The position numbers and the translations under genes are program-made. The notes below the pieces were generated by a model. That model had not been told where the DNA came from, made no database searches, and was given only the letters and a program-made list of their open reading frames with translations. This document shows, one piece after another, positions 1 to 6,946 of a stretch of 64,000 nucleotides of DNA (its first letter is position 1; every line of letters starts with the position of its first letter). Location of the stretch: NCBI GenBank assembly GCA_963838835.1, contig CAWITA010000033.1:1-64000 (forward strand), read 5' to 3'. Source of the stretch: Bog-473 sp963838835. GTDB taxonomy: Bacteria > Actinomycetota > Acidimicrobiia > Acidimicrobiales > RAAP-2.

Positions 1-177
1 CCTCTCAGCGACGGGTCATTCCGCGTACCCCGACGATGGACCCGACCGGGCGGCCCGAATCATCCTCGCCATTCTTCTTAGTAAGAGATCCGCCAAGTCA
101 TCGTCACATCGTTTGCGAGACGGTTTTGGGTCCACCTACCACGGGTACAGCATTGCAGCAGAAGAAAGGGGGCTCAC

Positions 178-429
178 ATGATTGGAGCTGGAGGACTCGT
201 TGTCAGCATCATCGTGTTTGCAGTGGGGGCCGTTCTGGATTGGGCAGTCACGGAGCCCTATCAACACGGCGTCAATCTCAACAAGGTGGGCTGGATATTG
301 ATGATCGTCGGCGTCGTCGGCGCTGTGTTGTCGGTCATCGTCATGGTTGCTGCCAATACTCGTCGGCGGCGGAGCGTCGTGGACGATGGCCAGGGGAACG
401 TAGTTCGTCGAGTCGATTCGACGTACTAG
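178..429 (+). CDS. DUF6458-like small two-helix membrane protein
   Basis: An 83-residue integral membrane protein of unknown function. Seen: a first helix near residues 4-24 (GGLVVSIIVFAVGAVLDWAV), then a short polar turn with Asn-Leu-Asn-Lys-Val-Gly, a second helix near 38-58, and an arginine-rich cytoplasmic tail starting RRRR. This helix, 'NLNKVGWILMIVGVVG' turn, helix, basic tail layout is what I know of the actinobacterial DUF6458 family, and the length is normal for it. GAAAGGGG lies just upstream of the ATG. The next gene starts 52 bases after its stop and also encodes a tiny membrane protein, so the two probably share a transcript ending at the hairpin at 689-718. The family has no established role. 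Confidence 0.75.
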   Translation: MIGAGGLVVSIIVFAVGAVLDWAVTEPYQHGVNLNKVGWILMIVGVVGAVLSVIVMVAANTRRRRSVVDDGQGNVVRRVDSTY

Positions 430-481
430 GAAGGAAGTCTCCGAACGAATCGGGGGCTTTGGTGAGTAGGAGGTTAAGTAA

Positions 482-646
482 ATGGTATTGATTCTTGCAT
501 TGCTGCTTGTCTTGATCCTCTTTGGAGCCGGTTTTGCCGTGCATCTCTTGTGGATTGCGGCGGCGGTCTTTCTCGTCCTATGGCTCGTCGGATTCGCCAT
601 GGGTCGAGGTGAGAGTGCTGGCACGCACCGGTTCTATCGGTGGTAG
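482..646 (+). CDS. 54-residue hydrophobic protein (lmo0937/DUF5670-like)
   Basis: A very short membrane protein of 54 residues. It begins MVLILALLLVLILFGAGFAV, continues with HLLWIAAAVFLVLWLVGF, and ends in a short polar tail finishing FYRW. Two closely spaced hydrophobic segments with a central HLLW resemble the widespread lmo0937/DUF5670 group of small stress-associated membrane proteins, but that match is from memory of the pattern. The start is supported by an excellent Shine-Dalgarno (AGGAGG, about 10 bases upstream of the ATG). It follows the DUF6458-like gene on the same strand and is followed by a strong hairpin, so it is probably the last gene of a two-gene unit. Confidence 0.7.
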   Translation: MVLILALLLVLILFGAGFAVHLLWIAAAVFLVLWLVGFAMGRGESAGTHRFYRW

Positions 647-688
647 CGCAGCTCTTATAAGCGGACCTGCCCGAATCCAGTCAACCTA

Positions 689-718
689 CGAAGCGACCCC
701 CTTCGGGGGGTCGCTTCG
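689..718 (+). terminator. 13-bp perfect hairpin with UUCG loop
   Basis: Left arm CGAAGCGACCCCC (689-701), loop TTCG (702-705), right arm GGGGGTCGCTTCG (706-718), with no mismatch. The closing pair makes a C(UUCG)G tetraloop, one of the most stable RNA loops known. It lies 43 bases after the stop of the 54-residue gene. There is no T tract after it, which is common for actinobacterial intrinsic terminators. I infer a terminator for the small membrane-protein pair. Confidence 0.7.
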
Positions 719-1058
719 CGTCCTGGCACCGTCGAGCCCCTCTGATTACGCCTGCCCCCGTTCGCCATCGGGACAGTGGTACACAATGTTGCCCAGCGTT
801 AGCAGGTGCTATGTATGAGCGCTGCCACTCGTCGATTACCCGCCGCCAGATCGTTGTATTTCGAGATGGCAACCGACGTTCCAGCAGAGTCCGTAGGATC
901 CGCCGGAGGACCCCATCCTGTGCGATGACGAGCACGGATTTCGCGGTCATCACTGGGCCAACCGTACCGGGCAATCACTCCCAGCCCGATTATCCCAGTA
1001 GGCCGGGACGGTGGGACACCTGTCACCACAGTGACAGTCCGGGCCTGATCCCAAACTC
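719..1058. other. Intergenic stretch without a supportable gene
   Basis: About 340 bases between the hairpin and the broken cupin gene. Open frames exist on both strands, but none reads like a known family and none has a convincing ribosome binding site. I see no clear repeat or RNA structure in it. Confidence 0.5.
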
Positions 1059-1438
1059 TCAGACGCTCGGCTCCTCCCAGGAGTGCTCATTGCCTTCGCT
1101 AGGAGTGATCCACAACATCGTCACTCCGCGGGGAGCGTTGTTGGAGTGCCAATGGCCCTTGGAACAATCGCCAGATGGCCTGCCGAAAGTGTCCATACTG
1201 AACGACTGTCCTCCTCTAGCACTGTAAGTTCCGATTCGCCAGCCAAGATGAAGAGAAGCTCGTCGCCTTGGTCGTGGTACTCCCAAGGTGGTCGCCCTTT
1301 GAAGGCGGCGACACCACCCCTGCATCCGTGGAACGAAAAGTTCCCGATCCGACTCTCCGGTTCTCGGTCCAGACTCGCAAGGTCGAATTGGATCATCTTG
1401 GCAACCGATTCGTGATCAAGGTTGTGCACCGTCACCAT
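1059..1438 (-). pseudogene. Small cupin-domain protein, frameshifted near 1160
   Basis: A single-domain cupin of about 125 residues. The first frame reads MVTVHNLDHESVAK and then the beta-barrel core with GRPPWEYHDQGDELLFILAG (metal-ligand-type His and Glu) and LSAGHLAIVP. The barrel then continues in a different frame as GHWHSNNAPRGVTMLWITPS. One missing base near 1155-1163 would rejoin them as IVP(K)GHWHSNNAPRG, the usual second cupin motif. I chose the ATG at 1438 because GAGAGGTGG precedes it; an upstream ATG at 1480 is open but has no cupin content. Such small cupins bind a metal and a small ligand, and the substrate cannot be told. It stands alone. Whether the break is real or a sequencing deletion is unknown. 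Confidence 0.6.
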
Positions 1439-1650
1439 TGGCCACCTCTCAGTCTTCAGCTCGACCTCTCGGAACGACAATCACCTCTGCCAATTATCGC
1501 TGACGGTGCCTCTGTACATTGCCGCCGGAGGAGTCGCTGGTTTCGGGTTTCGTCCTGACAGAGCCCTCCTAAGTGGCTTAGGGTTCTGCGACAGATCGGC
1601 GGGCTATGGGAATCAACCGATTCAGAGGTGTCCAGACCTACGATTGATTC

Positions 1651-2097
1651 GTGAATCGGCTTGGCGGCATCGATGACACGATCTGGCTTCGACCCCAGTC
1701 GGCCCTGACGAGTCCGTCCCGTAGCCGTCTGAATCGAATCACGCTCGGAATCTTGGTGGCGATAATCGTCGTGGGAGTTGGCCTGGCGACGATTGCCTTT
1801 TTCAGTGCAAAGGACTACGGCACGCCCGCTTTTTGGAGCCTGCCGAGGCACATTGGCTACTGCGGCAGGGAGTACTACGACCAAGGCGTCCAAACGGGGA
1901 ATCCCCGGCTATTCACGGCGCAGAACGGCGCAGTGGGGGCCCAGTGGACGTTTCTGTCTTGGACCTTCGGGGGAGACTCCATCTATGCCGCTGTGGCGCC
2001 GCAGCATGCGCCAGACGACACCGTTTGCACCATGGAGCTTTACATTCCCATCACCGGGTCGAAGTGGGAGACGTACGTCCTGAGTGGAGGTCCGTAG
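1651..2097 (+). CDS. Hypothetical membrane-anchored protein
   Basis: I do not recognise this 148-residue protein. It has an N-terminal cytoplasmic stretch of about 28 residues, one membrane helix (ITLGILVAIIVVGVGLATIA, roughly residues 30-49) and an extracytoplasmic domain with two cysteines (IGYCGREYY and DDTVCTMELY) that could form a disulfide. The composition, rich in Gly, Trp and Tyr, looks like a folded secreted domain. The start is a GTG; an alternative start closer to the helix is possible. Flanks give no functional context. Confidence 0.5.
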   Translation: MNRLGGIDDTIWLRPQSALTSPSRSRLNRITLGILVAIIVVGVGLATIAFFSAKDYGTPAFWSLPRHIGYCGREYYDQGVQTGNPRLFTAQNGAVGAQWTFLSWTFGGDSIYAAVAPQHAPDDTVCTMELYIPITGSKWETYVLSGGP

Positions 2098-2301
2098 GCC
2101 GCACTTCGCCAAGATGCTCAAGGAATCAAGTGACAGTGCAGGGGGTAGCCGGACACTCATTGTGCCCGGAAGATCAGAGGCCACGACTGAAAGCTGTCAA
2201 AAGACCAGAGTCCCTGATCACCGGATATGTGCACCTCACCCGAGCGAACTTGGCTTTGTCCGTCTTCACCCCAAGTACCCGCCGAGGACATACTGAGTGA
2301 T

Positions 2302-3150
2302 ATGCGGGTAACGACGTACTCCGATCCGGAGGTATTTCTCGTTCAGGCCGAGCCGTTGCTGCGGTCTGACCCCTTCAGCCCAAACGTCATCGCAACCGTC
2401 ACGACCCGTATTGCCTCGGGGGCGGTTCCAGGCGGTCCAGACCATCTGTGGGTCACCATCGAGAGGAACGATGCTGAGGTCGTTGGTCTGGCCATGCACA
2501 CGCCGCCCCACAACATGTTCGTTTCGCGCATGCCAGAAGAGGCGGCCCTCGTTCTTGCTCGGGAGATGGCTGACAGCGGTAGGAATCTTCCCGGTGTCAA
2601 TGGCGCCATTGCCTCGACCAGAGTCTTCGCCCGAGCCTGGGAGCAGAGTACGGGCCGTTCCTCGACGCTGGCCAGGGAAACGAGGATGTACCGACTCGTC
2701 GAGCTGCGCTGGCCCGAAGCGGTGCCGGGTCAGGCTCATCGGGCGGAGACCTCGCGTGACCTCGGCCTGGTCACCGAATGGTTCGCTGCATTCCATGACG
2801 AGGCTCAGTCCCACGCTCCCGTCGATGACTGGGCCGCCATGGCACAACGTCGAATGGATGCTGGAGACCTCCATCTGTGGCACGCGGAGGGAGTGCCAGT
2901 CGCTCTCGCAGGGGTCACTGGGGCAGTAGCTGGTGTGGCGCGAGTGGGACCCGTGTACACGCCAGATAGGTGGCGGGGCAATGGGTACGGCAGCAGCGTA
3001 ACGGCGGCGGCCACCTCAGCCGCTCTCGGGGCGGGTGCAGAGAATGTTGTGCTCTACACCGACCTGGCTAATCCGATCTCGAACTCGATCTACCAGAGGA
3101 TTGGCTATCGGTCCGACCACGACGCGGAAGAGAGAACCTTCAGCAACTAG
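2302..3150 (+). CDS. GNAT-family N-acetyltransferase
   Basis: A 282-residue acetyltransferase, long enough for the two-lobed GNAT form in which only the C-terminal lobe is canonical. The C-terminal lobe has GVARVGPVYTPDRWRGNGYG, the acetyl-CoA pyrophosphate-binding motif A (R/Q-x-x-G-x-G/A), followed by the usual NVVLYTDLANPISNSIYQRI-GYR motif B with the tyrosine that ends most GNAT domains. The N-terminal part (residues 1-130) resembles the degenerate GNAT lobe. I chose the ATG at 2302, where MRVTTYSDPEVF starts homologous-looking sequence; an in-frame start 75 bases earlier adds an unlikely leader. The substrate is unknown. It converges on the methyltransferase at 3216. Confidence 0.75.
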   Translation: MRVTTYSDPEVFLVQAEPLLRSDPFSPNVIATVTTRIASGAVPGGPDHLWVTIERNDAEVVGLAMHTPPHNMFVSRMPEEAALVLAREMADSGRNLPGVNGAIASTRVFARAWEQSTGRSSTLARETRMYRLVELRWPEAVPGQAHRAETSRDLGLVTEWFAAFHDEAQSHAPVDDWAAMAQRRMDAGDLHLWHAEGVPVALAGVTGAVAGVARVGPVYTPDRWRGNGYGSSVTAAATSAALGAGAENVVLYTDLANPISNSIYQRIGYRSDHDAEERTFSN

Positions 3151-3215
3151 ACGGGTTGGCTGGCCGAGTGGACCCGTCGGGAGGTCTCCCCCACCACACC
3201 GGGAAGGTGGCGCTT

Positions 3216-3887
3216 TTACGGCAGTCGCCGTGCCCGTATGACCAAAGTCACCGGCACCGATTCTCCGAATTCGGCAAACTCCTCGAGGCTGAAGCCCGAC
3301 CGGACAATGGCGTTGAGATAAGTCGACAACATGCGGTGGTTGGCGCCGACTCGTCCCCGGACGCCAGCTCCTTTCGTAGTCCACCAACCCTCATGTGAAT
3401 AGCCGAGATCGGGGGACCAACTCGGAAGGCCGCTGAACGAGCCCTCCGGTCCGCCGGGATAGCAAGGGTGGAAGACCGAAAGGCTGAGCCAGCCGCCAGG
3501 GCGCAGGACAGCGGCTGCGACTGACATTGCGCCATCGAGGTCGTCGATGTCCATGAGCGCCATGTTGGACAACACCCCGTCAAAGGCCCGACCATCCCAC
3601 CACTGGTTGCCGGTGGCATCGGCACGGATGTAGGTCACGCCGAGCGGACTGTCCACTTCGATCCCTTTAGCGTGTGCGAGCATCTCCGAGGAGAGGTCGA
3701 CGCCCACGACCGAAGCTCCGAGACGGGCCAGCTGCCGGCAGGCCACCCCGTATCCGCAACCCTGGTCAAGGATCCGTTGACCGACAACGTCGTCCGGCAG
3801 AAGCGCGTTCGGCCGCTCCTCCCAGCGTCGCGTGAACTCGACGTACCAATCAGCGATGGAGTCGTACCGAGCCGGCGACGTGGCCAT
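3216..3887 (-). CDS. Class I SAM-dependent methyltransferase
   Basis: A 223-residue methyltransferase. Motif I is clear (ILDQGCGYGVACRQLARLGA), followed by the acidic ribose-binding strand end (VVGVDLSSEML), motif II (IRADAT) and a post-motif strand (FDGVLSNMALMDIDDL, VLRPGGWLSLSVFH). This is the Methyltransf_11/25 type acting on small molecules; the substrate cannot be inferred. The frame is open 273 bases further upstream, but the sequence only becomes methyltransferase-like at MATSPARYDSIADWY, so I place the start at the ATG at 3887. It lies tail to tail with the GNAT gene. A second, unrelated methyltransferase gene starts 280 bases away on the other strand. Confidence 0.8.
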   Translation of the reverse strand: MATSPARYDSIADWYVEFTRRWEERPNALLPDDVVGQRILDQGCGYGVACRQLARLGASVVGVDLSSEMLAHAKGIEVDSPLGVTYIRADATGNQWWDGRAFDGVLSNMALMDIDDLDGAMSVAAAVLRPGGWLSLSVFHPCYPGGPEGSFSGLPSWSPDLGYSHEGWWTTKGAGVRGRVGANHRMLSTYLNAIVRSGFSLEEFAEFGESVPVTLVIRARRLP

Positions 3888-4167
3888 GACCAAGGCTAGA
3901 CAAAAGCCTGCGTGCCTCGGGTCGCTGCTGTTTCTCGCGATCTCGCTGTCTCCCTGCTGGACCTGCTGCCCCGGTTTCCCGGTAACGCCGGGAAGGGGTG
4001 CCACTGTGTGCAGGCACTTCGGGGCTCTAGGGCAGCACGATCTTGTTTGGTGGCTCATACCCACCGTCCTGAATGCACGAAGGTCGCTCCGACCCGAAAG
4101 CGCAGGCGGTGAGGCGGACTCCGGAACGAGCCGAGCGTGATGGCAGCTGTCCTGGCACAATGCGCTG

Positions 4168-4908
4168 GTGCCTCAGAACGTGTTTGTCGGTCCGATTGCT
4201 GAGTTCTACGACGCGACGTCGACCGAGATGTACAACCCGGCGGTACTCGACCCCGCGGTCGACTTCCTGGCTGACCTCAATGAAAAGGTCGGTGGGGGTC
4301 GTGTCCTTGAGTTAGGGATCGGCACCGGAAGGGTTGGGCTGCCGCTAAGCCAACGCGGAGTCGACCTGCACGGCATCGAGATCTCGGCCGACATGGTCGC
4401 CCAGCTCAGAGCCAAGCCGGGAGCCGATCGTGTCGGGGTGACCGTGGGCGACTTCGCCACGGCCAAGGTGGAGGGCACTTTTACGTTGGCCTTCCTGGTC
4501 TTCAACACCATCTCGAACTTGTTGACACAGGATGAGCAGGTCGAATGTTTCAAGAACGTGGCCGAACACCTCGAAGAGGGTGGGTGTTTCGTGGTTGAAC
4601 TGTGGATCCCCGAACTGCAAAAACTCGTCCCCGGCGAGCACATCCGCGCTTTCACGGCGACCTCCGAACGCCTGGGATTCGACGAGTATGAGGTGGCCGC
4701 ACAGAGGGTCACTTCCCACCATTACTGGCTGAACGGTGATCGGGTCGCCTCGTTCTCCTCGCACCACCGTTACTTGTGGCCGTCCGAACTCGACCTGATG
4801 GCCCGCCTAGCCGGCATGACGTTGCGGGAGCGCTGGGGCGACTGGGATCGCCAAGCCTTTACGAGCGAGAGTGGCAAGCACATTTCCGTTTGGGAGCGGA
4901 CGGCCTAG
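4168..4908 (+). CDS. Class I SAM-dependent methyltransferase
   Basis: A 246-residue methyltransferase starting at GTG. Seen: an N-terminal cap beginning MPQNVFVGPIAEFYD, motif I VLELGIGTGRVGLPLSQRGV, the acidic residue of motif post-I in LHGIEISADMV, motif II region VTVGDF, and motif III after EEGGCFVVELW. The FYD-(x)n-LELGxGTGR layout is the familiar form of small-molecule or toxin-resistance-type methyltransferases. The C-terminal half carries a HHRYLWPSELDLMARLAGMT segment typical of the family's end. The gene stands alone between divergent neighbours. The real substrate is unknown. Confidence 0.8.
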   Translation: MPQNVFVGPIAEFYDATSTEMYNPAVLDPAVDFLADLNEKVGGGRVLELGIGTGRVGLPLSQRGVDLHGIEISADMVAQLRAKPGADRVGVTVGDFATAKVEGTFTLAFLVFNTISNLLTQDEQVECFKNVAEHLEEGGCFVVELWIPELQKLVPGEHIRAFTATSERLGFDEYEVAAQRVTSHHYWLNGDRVASFSSHHRYLWPSELDLMARLAGMTLRERWGDWDRQAFTSESGKHISVWERTA

Positions 4909-5035
4909 AGACCCAAGGGCTCCGCAGCAGACCAGCCGAGCCGTACGAGCAATCGAGAAGAAGCGTAAGTGACCGTCCCCGTCAATTGTCGCCGGTTTAG
5001 AGCCCTGATCTGACGGCCCATGAGAAGCTTGGTTG

Positions 5036-5389
5036 ATGCGACGGTGGGAGCTCTGGAGGGGAGATGGCTTTAAAGACCTCTTCCCCGCAACCAGCGAAAA
5101 GAGCCGTGTCATGGCTCGGGCGGGTGCGGTCAAGGTATGGGAAACAGAGGCCTCAAGCTCAAACGAGGTGCTGCAGAAACGGAACGACCACCTGGGATAC
5201 GGCTCTTACGTGCCCATGCTGCAAGACGATGGCACGCCCTACCCGGAGGACGAAGACGACGACCTTCTGAGAGAGCAACAGGGTGAGTCATTCGACGCTC
5301 CGTGGCCGGGATGGTGTCCGGTGGTAGACGTAACGGTGCACTCCCAGGTCATCCAGATCTGGACGAGGTCGTCCGCACCACAGGCTTGA
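5036..5389 (+). CDS. Small conserved hypothetical protein (RRWELWR type)
   Basis: A 117-residue soluble protein. The N-terminal 75 residues (MRRWELWRGDGFKDLFPAT, then GAVKVWETEAS, then NDHLGYGSYVPM) resemble a small family of unknown function that I recall as M-K-R-W-E-L-W-R starters with a GYxxYxPM motif. The rest is acidic (EDEDDD) and then variable. I chose the ATG at 5036 because the frame opens only one codon earlier at TTG. There is no operon partner: the next gene has its own operator. The C-terminal extension past residue about 80 may be an artefact of a frame change. Confidence 0.5.
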   Translation: MRRWELWRGDGFKDLFPATSEKSRVMARAGAVKVWETEASSSNEVLQKRNDHLGYGSYVPMLQDDGTPYPEDEDDDLLREQQGESFDAPWPGWCPVVDVTVHSQVIQIWTRSSAPQA

Positions 5390-5583
5390 GTTTGTCTGTC
5401 CTGCCTGCGGGCAGACCCATGTTTGGAAGTTCGACGGCTAACGCTGGGCCTGCCCCCATCCGCCGATCTGAGCGTGGTTATGCGAGGCATGGGTCACGGA
5501 CCCCTGCGGCACGCCTGCAGGGACAACCTCCTCGGCAAACACCCTCAGCGCTGCCCATTGACATCGTCGGCGGGAGGTGCAAT

Positions 5584-5605
5584 CCTACAACCATATGGTT
5601 GTAGG
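5584..5605. promoter_or_regulatory. 22-bp perfect palindrome covering the arsR-type start codon
   Basis: The left half CCTACAACCAT (5584-5594) is followed directly by its exact complement ATGGTTGTAGG (5595-5605). The second half contains the ATG start of the ArsR-type gene. Palindromes with a CAACCAT-ATGGTTG core are what ArsR-family regulators paired with SRPBCC proteins are expected to bind, so I infer an autorepression operator. A repressor dimer here would block both transcription start and translation start. Confidence 0.7.
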
Positions 5606-5948
5606 AACTCTTAAGCGCGAGAAAAAGACCGACCGGTTGTTTTTCGCGCTCAGCGATGCAACACGGCGCGACATCGTCACGAAGACTCTCGACCGTGAGC
5701 GCTCCGTCAGCGAGCTCGGCCGGCTGTATCCGATCAGCCTCACCGCGGTGCAGAAGCACGTCGAAGTCCTAGTCAACGCCGGTCTGGTCTCAAAGCACCG
5801 GAGCGGACGGGAACAACTTGTGCGCGGCGAGGTCTACCAACTTCGCCGCGCGCACGAGCTTCTCGACGAACTCGAAACGGTGTGGCGGGCCCGCCTCGAA
5901 CGCTTCGAAGGCGTCCTCAACGAAACCACTGGGAAGGAAAGCGAATGA
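5595..5948 (+). CDS. ArsR-family winged-helix transcriptional regulator
   Basis: A 117-residue regulator. The N-terminal half has the ArsR helix-turn-helix: LFFALSDATRRDIVTKTL, then SVSELGRLYPISLTAVQKHV (recognition helix), then LVSKHRSGREQ of the wing. There are no paired metal-ligand cysteines, so this belongs to the non-metal ArsR subgroup found beside SRPBCC/AHSA1 genes. The ATG at 5595 sits inside a 22-bp perfect palindrome, its probable operator. A GGGAGG lies 17 bases upstream of this ATG, too far for ideal spacing, so translation may be leaderless or use an in-frame GTG at 5577. Its stop overlaps the start of the SRPBCC gene (ATGA), so the two are co-translated. Confidence 0.85.
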   Translation: MVVGTLKREKKTDRLFFALSDATRRDIVTKTLDRERSVSELGRLYPISLTAVQKHVEVLVNAGLVSKHRSGREQLVRGEVYQLRRAHELLDELETVWRARLERFEGVLNETTGKESE

Positions 5949-6442
5949 CCGTTTGGAATGTCGACAAGAACGCAGAGGCCAAGACGATGGTCATCACTGC
6001 GGAGTTCAAGACGTCCATCACCAACGTGTGGCAGTTGTGGGCCGACCCTCGCCTACTCGAGCGGTGGTGGGGTCCGCCAGAATTCCCGGCCACCTTCGAG
6101 CATCACGACCTCATGCCGGGCGGCACGATCACCTACTCCATGTCCGGACCCGACGGCGGCGAAAGGTTCGACGGCACCTGGAACGTGATCGAGGTCGACG
6201 CACCTACCAGGCTCGTGGTCGAAGACGCCATCGTCGAATATGACGGAACGCCAAGCGACGGCCATTCCATGACTCGCATGGAGATCGACATCGAAGCGGT
6301 GGGCGACACGACGCGGATGATCCTCACGACGCATTTCGACTCGCTCGAAGGTATGGATCAAGCGATCGCCACGGGCGTAGCCGAAGGCATGAAGGTGTGC
6401 ATGTCCCAGATCGACGCCCTGCTCGTCGAGGTCGCCACCTAG
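5945..6442 (+). CDS. SRPBCC/AHSA1-family protein
   Basis: A 165-residue helix-grip-fold protein. The sequence shows the AHSA1 pattern: an early ITAEFKTSITNVWQLWADPR, then LLERWWGPPEFPATFEHHDL, then GGTITYSMSGPDGG, and the closing long helix GMDQAIATGVAEGMKV. These proteins bind small hydrophobic ligands in a deep pocket. In the ArsR/SRPBCC arrangement they are usually the regulated partner of the adjacent repressor. The ATG at 5945 overlaps the ArsR stop by one ATGA, so the two form an operon under the palindrome at 5584-5605. The ligand is unknown. Confidence 0.85.
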   Translation: MTVWNVDKNAEAKTMVITAEFKTSITNVWQLWADPRLLERWWGPPEFPATFEHHDLMPGGTITYSMSGPDGGERFDGTWNVIEVDAPTRLVVEDAIVEYDGTPSDGHSMTRMEIDIEAVGDTTRMILTTHFDSLEGMDQAIATGVAEGMKVCMSQIDALLVEVAT

Positions 6443-6696
6443 GGGGCGGGACAGCGGGTGGAATCACTGATCCATGAGTGGTCGCTGAGAACCCTGAAGG
6501 CGTTCAAGTCTCCACCACTGAATCCTTCTCCGGCGACCCTGTCAACGCTGACCGCCAAGCGATGCAGAATATGCTCGATTCTTCACTTTCCGCTTGGCTT
6601 GGCCACATGAGGTGAAAAGTGAGGCAGTGTAGCCGTGCGCGGCTTTGCGCCCGCCCTGTACGAGTCTCTACTGAGTGATGTAGGGGTACCCCATAG

Positions 6697-6722
6697 CGCC
6701 TGTGCCCTCAAGGGCACAGGCG
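6697..6722. terminator. Perfect hairpin between convergent genes
   Basis: CGCCTGTGCCC and its exact complement GGGCACAGGCG flank a TCAA loop (11-bp stem). It lies in the 504-base gap (6443-6946) between the SRPBCC gene and the convergent GGDEF-EAL gene, so it could terminate transcription from both sides. No T tract follows. The rest of the gap holds no gene that I can support. Confidence 0.5.
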
Positions 6723-6946
6723 GACGGTGGCACACTGTGCCGTTGGCTTTGTGGGACGTCGATCCGTGGGTTCCGCATACTTGAACACTGGTGACGTGGC
6801 ACGGATGTAGGGTCGGACAACGGACCTTCGCACATGCCCAAGAGCCAGTAGCGCCGAAGGGGCCCGAGCTTCCCGAGGACCGGATGCTGGTCTCGTTCGA
6901 CATTGACTGCGGGTATCTACAGCGCCGCGGGGCATGCCGAGGCCGC

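Noticed and set aside
681..1029. Minus-strand frames suggesting a phosphatase-like or IS-end fragment
   Set aside because: The resemblance covers only a few residues and no catalytic motif can be shown.
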